NCBI GenBank assembly: GCA_031972135.1
Contig: DALYFH010000010.1
Location: 1 to 33,718 of the forward strand
Direction: 5' to 3'
Length of the DNA stretch: 33,718 bases
Origin: GWF sp031972135
GTDB taxonomy: Bacteria > Patescibacteriota > Microgenomatia > UBA1400 > UBA12108
Both the position numbers and the translations under genes were made by a program. The notes beneath the pieces are model-generated. The model saw only the letters and a program-made list of their open reading frames with translations, searched no databases and was not told the DNA's origin. This document shows, in pieces, positions 30,386 through 33,718 of the stretch. Each line of letters opens with the position of its first letter. The stretch's first letter is position 1.

Positions 30386-31428
30386 TAGATAACCTCCATG
30401 ACACCGCTATACATCCCCATGCTGCAGGAATAAGTATATTTACCCTTTTTCTCGGGAGTAAATTTGTGGACTTTGCTATCAATAGGTTTTAATACGTCGT
30501 AGATATCAAAAGCTTTGAAAGTAAAGGCAGTTGCGCAGCTGTAGACCTGACCGTCCGTCTCTAACGTCAATTGTACGGGTACTCCTGACTGGACTCGGAA
30601 GTAACGTGGGCTATAGCCTCCATTACTTACAGTCAATGTAACTTTTTGGACTCCGTTCTCTATTGATACTGAGGGATCCGGTGTATTCACTCCGACCGAG
30701 TTGTCGTACGGAGGCAAGAGTCTGACTATCTGTGGACCTAGTCTCTGAATGGAGTAGGGACTATCGGTTACCTGCAGAATACCATTTAGGCTACTGGCAG
30801 CCATAAATATCAGCAGGTATGAGGCGAGACGCAGAAAATCTCTCTTCCATACTTCGGATAACCTAGAAGTGCCTATCCCGATTAAATAAAAGAGGGGAAC
30901 TGTACCTAAGACAAATGCTCCCATGGTGAGCGCACCCTGGATCATCGAACTAGTAGATAGCGCGACGACTGCCATCGCCTGGGTGACACCACAAGGAATA
31001 AAGACTGTCAAAAATCCAAGAATGCTCGGAGCAAAGAGGTTGGCTTTTTTTTCGTTATTCTTCATCAATCGATATACCCATTTGGGTGGCTGGAATGACA
31101 AATATCTAAAAATAGGATGAACGTCTAATAAGTTGAGGGCTGTTGCTAACATAAAGAGGGCGGCAAACCCCTGAAAAAATAGTTTTGCTGTGAGTGAGAG
31201 TTCGACTATCCCGCCAAGCGCTCCGAGTAAAGCGCCGAGCATCATATGACTAACTAGCTTGGCACCCAGAAAAGCAGAAACAGGAGCAATATCGTCCGAG
31301 CCAAGACCTGGGTGAGAGGAGACTTTCTTTTGGTTGGCGATTACGCTAGCTAGGAGTCCCCCCTGCATAGCAGCACAAGTAACACCACCAGAGGTCAAAC
31401 CTGTGAGAAAAATTAACCAGAGATTCAT
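30385..31428 (-). CDS. SafE/DsbD_2-like membrane protein fused to a C-terminal cupredoxin
   Basis: 347 residues. Residues 1-220 form six or so helices of the SafE/UreH-like type with conserved cysteine motifs GGVTCAAMQGG (C18) and FIPCGVTQAMAV (C146). Residues about 255-347 are a cupredoxin-like beta domain (VTLTVSNGGYSPRYFRVQSG). Candidate metal ligands are C298 and the CSMGM cluster (C335, M337, M339). The usual C-H-M loop has Met in place of His, which suggests Cu(I) binding. The domain should face outside. AGGAG lies four bases before the start, ten bases after copA. Together with CopA and the HMA chaperone it suggests copper loading or export. Confidence 0.85.
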   Translation of the reverse strand: MNLWLIFLTGLTSGGVTCAAMQGGLLASVIANQKKVSSHPGLGSDDIAPVSAFLGAKLVSHMMLGALLGALGGIVELSLTAKLFFQGFAALFMLATALNLLDVHPIFRYLSFQPPKWVYRLMKNNEKKANLFAPSILGFLTVFIPCGVTQAMAVVALSTSSMIQGALTMGAFVLGTVPLFYLIGIGTSRLSEVWKRDFLRLASYLLIFMAASSLNGILQVTDSPYSIQRLGPQIVRLLPPYDNSVGVNTPDPSVSIENGVQKVTLTVSNGGYSPRYFRVQSGVPVQLTLETDGQVYSCATAFTFKAFDIYDVLKPIDSKVHKFTPEKKGKYTYSCSMGMYSGVMEVI

Positions 31429-31438
31429 AGTGCTCCTA

Positions 31439-33637
31439 TCATATACGAGACGCCTTTAAGCGCAAAGAGTTGGTGACCACCGAGACGCTAGAGAATGCCA
31501 TGGCAGCGCCAGCAAAAGCGGGATTGAGAAGGATGCCATAGAGAGGATATAAAAGACCTGCAGCAACGGGGATACCAATAATATTGTAAGCAAAAGCCCA
31601 GAACAAATTTTGCTTGACCACTCTAAATGTGAGTCTAGAGAGCTTGATGGACTGTGGCAAGCGGGAGAGATTACCACCCAAGAGAGTGATCCCTGCGGAC
31701 TCGATCGCGACATCGGTGCCTGTACCCATGGCAATGCCAACATCTGCTGATGCTAGAGCGGGCGCATCATTAACACCATCACCAACCATAGCTACTTTGT
31801 GTCCTAACTTTTGCAACTCTTTTATTTCGCTAGCTTTGCCGGCTGGTAAGACTCCAGCGATTACTTTATCAATACCTACCTGCCGGGCGATATGGGCAGC
31901 AGTCTCTGGGTGATCACCTGTTAACATAACAACTTTGATCCCGAGCTTGTGCAGATCTTTGACTACTTTTATAGATTCATCTTTGAGAGTATCGCTGATG
32001 CCTACATAAAGAATTATTTCCTTAGTAGTTGCTAGCATTACGGGAGTCTCACCACGACTAGCCATCTCAGACATTAGCTGAGTGTCTACTTCTAAACCAA
32101 GTGAAGAAATGTATTTGAGGTTGCCAGCATAATATGCCTGCTTAGTTACTTTGCCTTGTACCCCCAAGCCTGGGTGTGTAGTAAACTCGCTAACTCTCGC
32201 AAATGAATCTAGCTTTGCGTACTCAACGATAGCTTGGGCGAGTGGATGCTCAGAGTTGTTTTCGAGTGAAGCTAGGACATTTACAGCCTGATCTTTGGAC
32301 ATTTTTTTGCTGGCCAAGTTAATGCTCGAAACCTGTGGGGTGCCTTTGGTTAAAGTGCCTGTTTTGTCGAGAACAACATAATCAATGGATCTTAATTTTT
32401 CGATCGCTTCGGCATTTTTTATAAGGATCCCGATAGAGGCTGCTTTGCCCACAGCTACTATTATGGCAGTCGGAGTAGCGAGCCCGAGTGCGCAAGGACA
32501 GGCAATGACCAGGATTCCAACAAAGCTGAGTAGTCCTAGGAGTGGATTGCCGAGAACTGTCCAGATAATAAATGTAAGGACCGAGAGAACTAAAACGATG
32601 GGTACAAATATAGCGGAGATCTGATCAGTTAATCTCTCGATGGGCGCATGACTACCTTGAGCAGCTTCGACCATTTTAATGATTTGGGACAAGACTGATC
32701 CATGACCAACTACGCTTACCCTAACTTGGAGATAACCTTGTTTGTTTAGAGTTCCCCCCACGACCTTATAGCCCACCACTTTGTCGACTGGGAGAGGTTC
32801 GCCAGTTAACATCGACTCGTCGATACTAGATTCACCTTGTACAATTTCCCCGTCTACTGGGATTTTGGTTCCTGGTTTAACGATGACAATGTCGCCGACA
32901 CTTAGTTCGCTTATCTGTACTTCGTACTCTCTGCCACTCCTCACTACTAAGGCAGTCTTGGCTTGGAGACCGATCAATTTTTTAATTGCTTCGCTGGTCT
33001 TATTTTTGGATTTGGCTTCGAGATATTTGCCTAGTGTAATAAAGCCGATCACCACTATCGTAATATCGTAGTAGACCTGATCAACTGACAAAAACGGCGC
33101 GAGCACATTATCGAATGCTGTAATTATGAATGAGTAAATGTAAGCAGTAGTAGTGCCAATGCCAATAAGAGTATCCATATTGGCCACATGATATTTGATA
33201 AAGCTCAGTACGGCGCGCAGATAAGGAAGCCCCACGACAAATAGCATGTATGTTGCCATGATAGGAAGCAAATGATGGAAGAAGGTCATGACTGGCTCTG
33301 GGTATGTGAAGAACATCTCCCATACCATCATTATGATTGAGATAACAGCCATGGGGAGTGCTATTTTGACTTGAGATGAAAGAAGATCCAGCTTGGAATC
33401 GTGATTGACTGAATGATCAGAATGATCGTCTGTCGACACATCAATGTGATAGCCAAGTGCTTGAATATCTTTGTTAAGAAGTGTATCTGAAACTAGACCC
33501 TCCGACTCTATCTCGATGGTTTCGCTACCATAGTTAACCCTGGCACTAGTTATTCCAGGAATTTTGTTCACTCTATTGGTAATAATGCTCGCGCAGCTAG
33601 CACAGTGCATACCGCTGACTGGATAGGTTTTTATCAT
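31439..33637 (-). CDS. copA: Copper-translocating P1B-type ATPase
   Basis: 732 residues. One N-terminal HMA domain (MHCASC, C12 and C15) is followed by a His-rich linker (DDHSDHSVNHD, 70-80), which could bind additional metal. The core is complete: TGEP in the actuator domain, CPC (380-382) in ACPCALGLATPTAI, DKTGT (424-428, phosphorylated D), HPLAQAIV in the nucleotide domain, and GDGVNDAPAL. The CPC motif with an MxCxxC domain indicates Cu(I) (or Ag(I)) transport out of the cytosol. The ATG overlaps the upstream stop by four bases (ATGA). Eight membrane helices are expected. Confidence 0.96.
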   Translation of the reverse strand: MIKTYPVSGMHCASCASIITNRVNKIPGITSARVNYGSETIEIESEGLVSDTLLNKDIQALGYHIDVSTDDHSDHSVNHDSKLDLLSSQVKIALPMAVISIIMMVWEMFFTYPEPVMTFFHHLLPIMATYMLFVVGLPYLRAVLSFIKYHVANMDTLIGIGTTTAYIYSFIITAFDNVLAPFLSVDQVYYDITIVVIGFITLGKYLEAKSKNKTSEAIKKLIGLQAKTALVVRSGREYEVQISELSVGDIVIVKPGTKIPVDGEIVQGESSIDESMLTGEPLPVDKVVGYKVVGGTLNKQGYLQVRVSVVGHGSVLSQIIKMVEAAQGSHAPIERLTDQISAIFVPIVLVLSVLTFIIWTVLGNPLLGLLSFVGILVIACPCALGLATPTAIIVAVGKAASIGILIKNAEAIEKLRSIDYVVLDKTGTLTKGTPQVSSINLASKKMSKDQAVNVLASLENNSEHPLAQAIVEYAKLDSFARVSEFTTHPGLGVQGKVTKQAYYAGNLKYISSLGLEVDTQLMSEMASRGETPVMLATTKEIILYVGISDTLKDESIKVVKDLHKLGIKVVMLTGDHPETAAHIARQVGIDKVIAGVLPAGKASEIKELQKLGHKVAMVGDGVNDAPALASADVGIAMGTGTDVAIESAGITLLGGNLSRLPQSIKLSRLTFRVVKQNLFWAFAYNIIGIPVAAGLLYPLYGILLNPAFAGAAMAFSSVSVVTNSLRLKASRI

Positions 33638-33718
33638 AAGAGTTTCTTAGCTTTGGTAAACACTTTGAGACAACCTTTGCCGCAAAAATAGTGTCGCACG
33701 CCGCCATATTCGGCAGTA
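33634..33718 (-). CDS. YHS/TRASH-type metal-binding protein (N-terminus cut off by window edge)
   Basis: The last 27 codons of a gene that starts beyond the right edge. The visible end reads TAEYGGVRHYFCGKGCLKVF followed by a basic tail. The YxFCxxxC arrangement with a trailing F is the YHS/TRASH zinc- or copper-binding signature found as small proteins or domains beside copper ATPases. Its TGA stop overlaps the copA start (ATGA), so it is the next gene upstream in the copper operon. Its full length is not visible. Confidence 0.75.
   Translation of the reverse strand, partial: TAEYGGVRHYFCGKGCLKVFTKAKKLL

Noticed and set aside
1..33718. Alternative code with UGA as glycine (Gracilibacteria/Absconditabacteria)
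   Set aside because: TGA ends genes at family-normal lengths and in ATGA overlaps, for example HD/NUDIX, glgA/glgP and the YHS fragment/copA.
1..33718. CRISPR arrays, insertion sequences, prophage or integration sites
   Set aside because: No spaced direct repeats, transposase, integrase or tRNA-end duplication was seen on reading the window.

Overview
The window is a compact, almost gap-free bacterial segment that I read as Patescibacteria (CPR), most likely a Saccharibacteria-like lineage. The grounds are short intergenic regions, many small proteins without a recognisable family, a CPR-looking class II LysRS, and a standard genetic code with TGA used repeatedly as stop (for example in ATGA overlaps). 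That reading argues against the UGA-glycine lineages, but the taxonomy is inference and needs a marker-gene tree. No CRISPR, phage or insertion sequence was seen. No gene-free stretch reaches 300 bases; the longest are 9386-9613 and 4388-4608.

Layout. 1-9385 is a minus-strand housekeeping block: secA (cut by the left edge), a HAD hydrolase, serS, a small unknown gene, NUDIX, HD-domain protein, another unknown gene, NIF3-like protein, lysS and greA. serS is preceded by a complete, very short T-box riboswitch. 9614-13543 holds a membrane-anchored cytochrome b5-like protein, ung (minus), tRNA-Glu(CTC), an unknown gene and two EamA transporters that share an upstream sequence block. 13615-16751 is an overlapping glgA-glgP pair. 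16783-19013 holds a DUF1801 protein, an anchored thioredoxin and a CcdA-MsrA fusion, which together look like an electron path for repairing oxidised methionine outside the cytoplasm. 19015-23848 (minus) holds a cation/Ca2+ antiporter group, lon with a CIRCE-like site over its promoter, and an RluB-type pseudouridine synthase. 23915-24934 is a YibE/F membrane protein.

24938-28325 (minus) is a five-gene metal operon: unknown 291-aa protein, Cys/His-tailed 146-aa protein, COG0523 GTPase, Fur-family regulator and ZIP transporter. It starts at a consensus promoter whose -10 is bracketed by two 15-bp palindromes (TGCGA-N5-TCGCA); a third copy sits in front of the fur gene. I infer a zinc-limitation regulon. 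28420-33718 (minus) holds a rhodanese, TspO, a DUF1653 protein and a copper operon: YHS/TRASH fragment, CopA ATPase, a SafE-like membrane protein fused to a cupredoxin, and an HMA chaperone.

A theme across the window is leaderless transcription. About a dozen genes that begin transcription units have a good -10 (often extended, TGn) ending only 6-8 nt before the ATG and no Shine-Dalgarno. serS, lysS and the zinc-operon head instead have a 5' leader with a Shine-Dalgarno.
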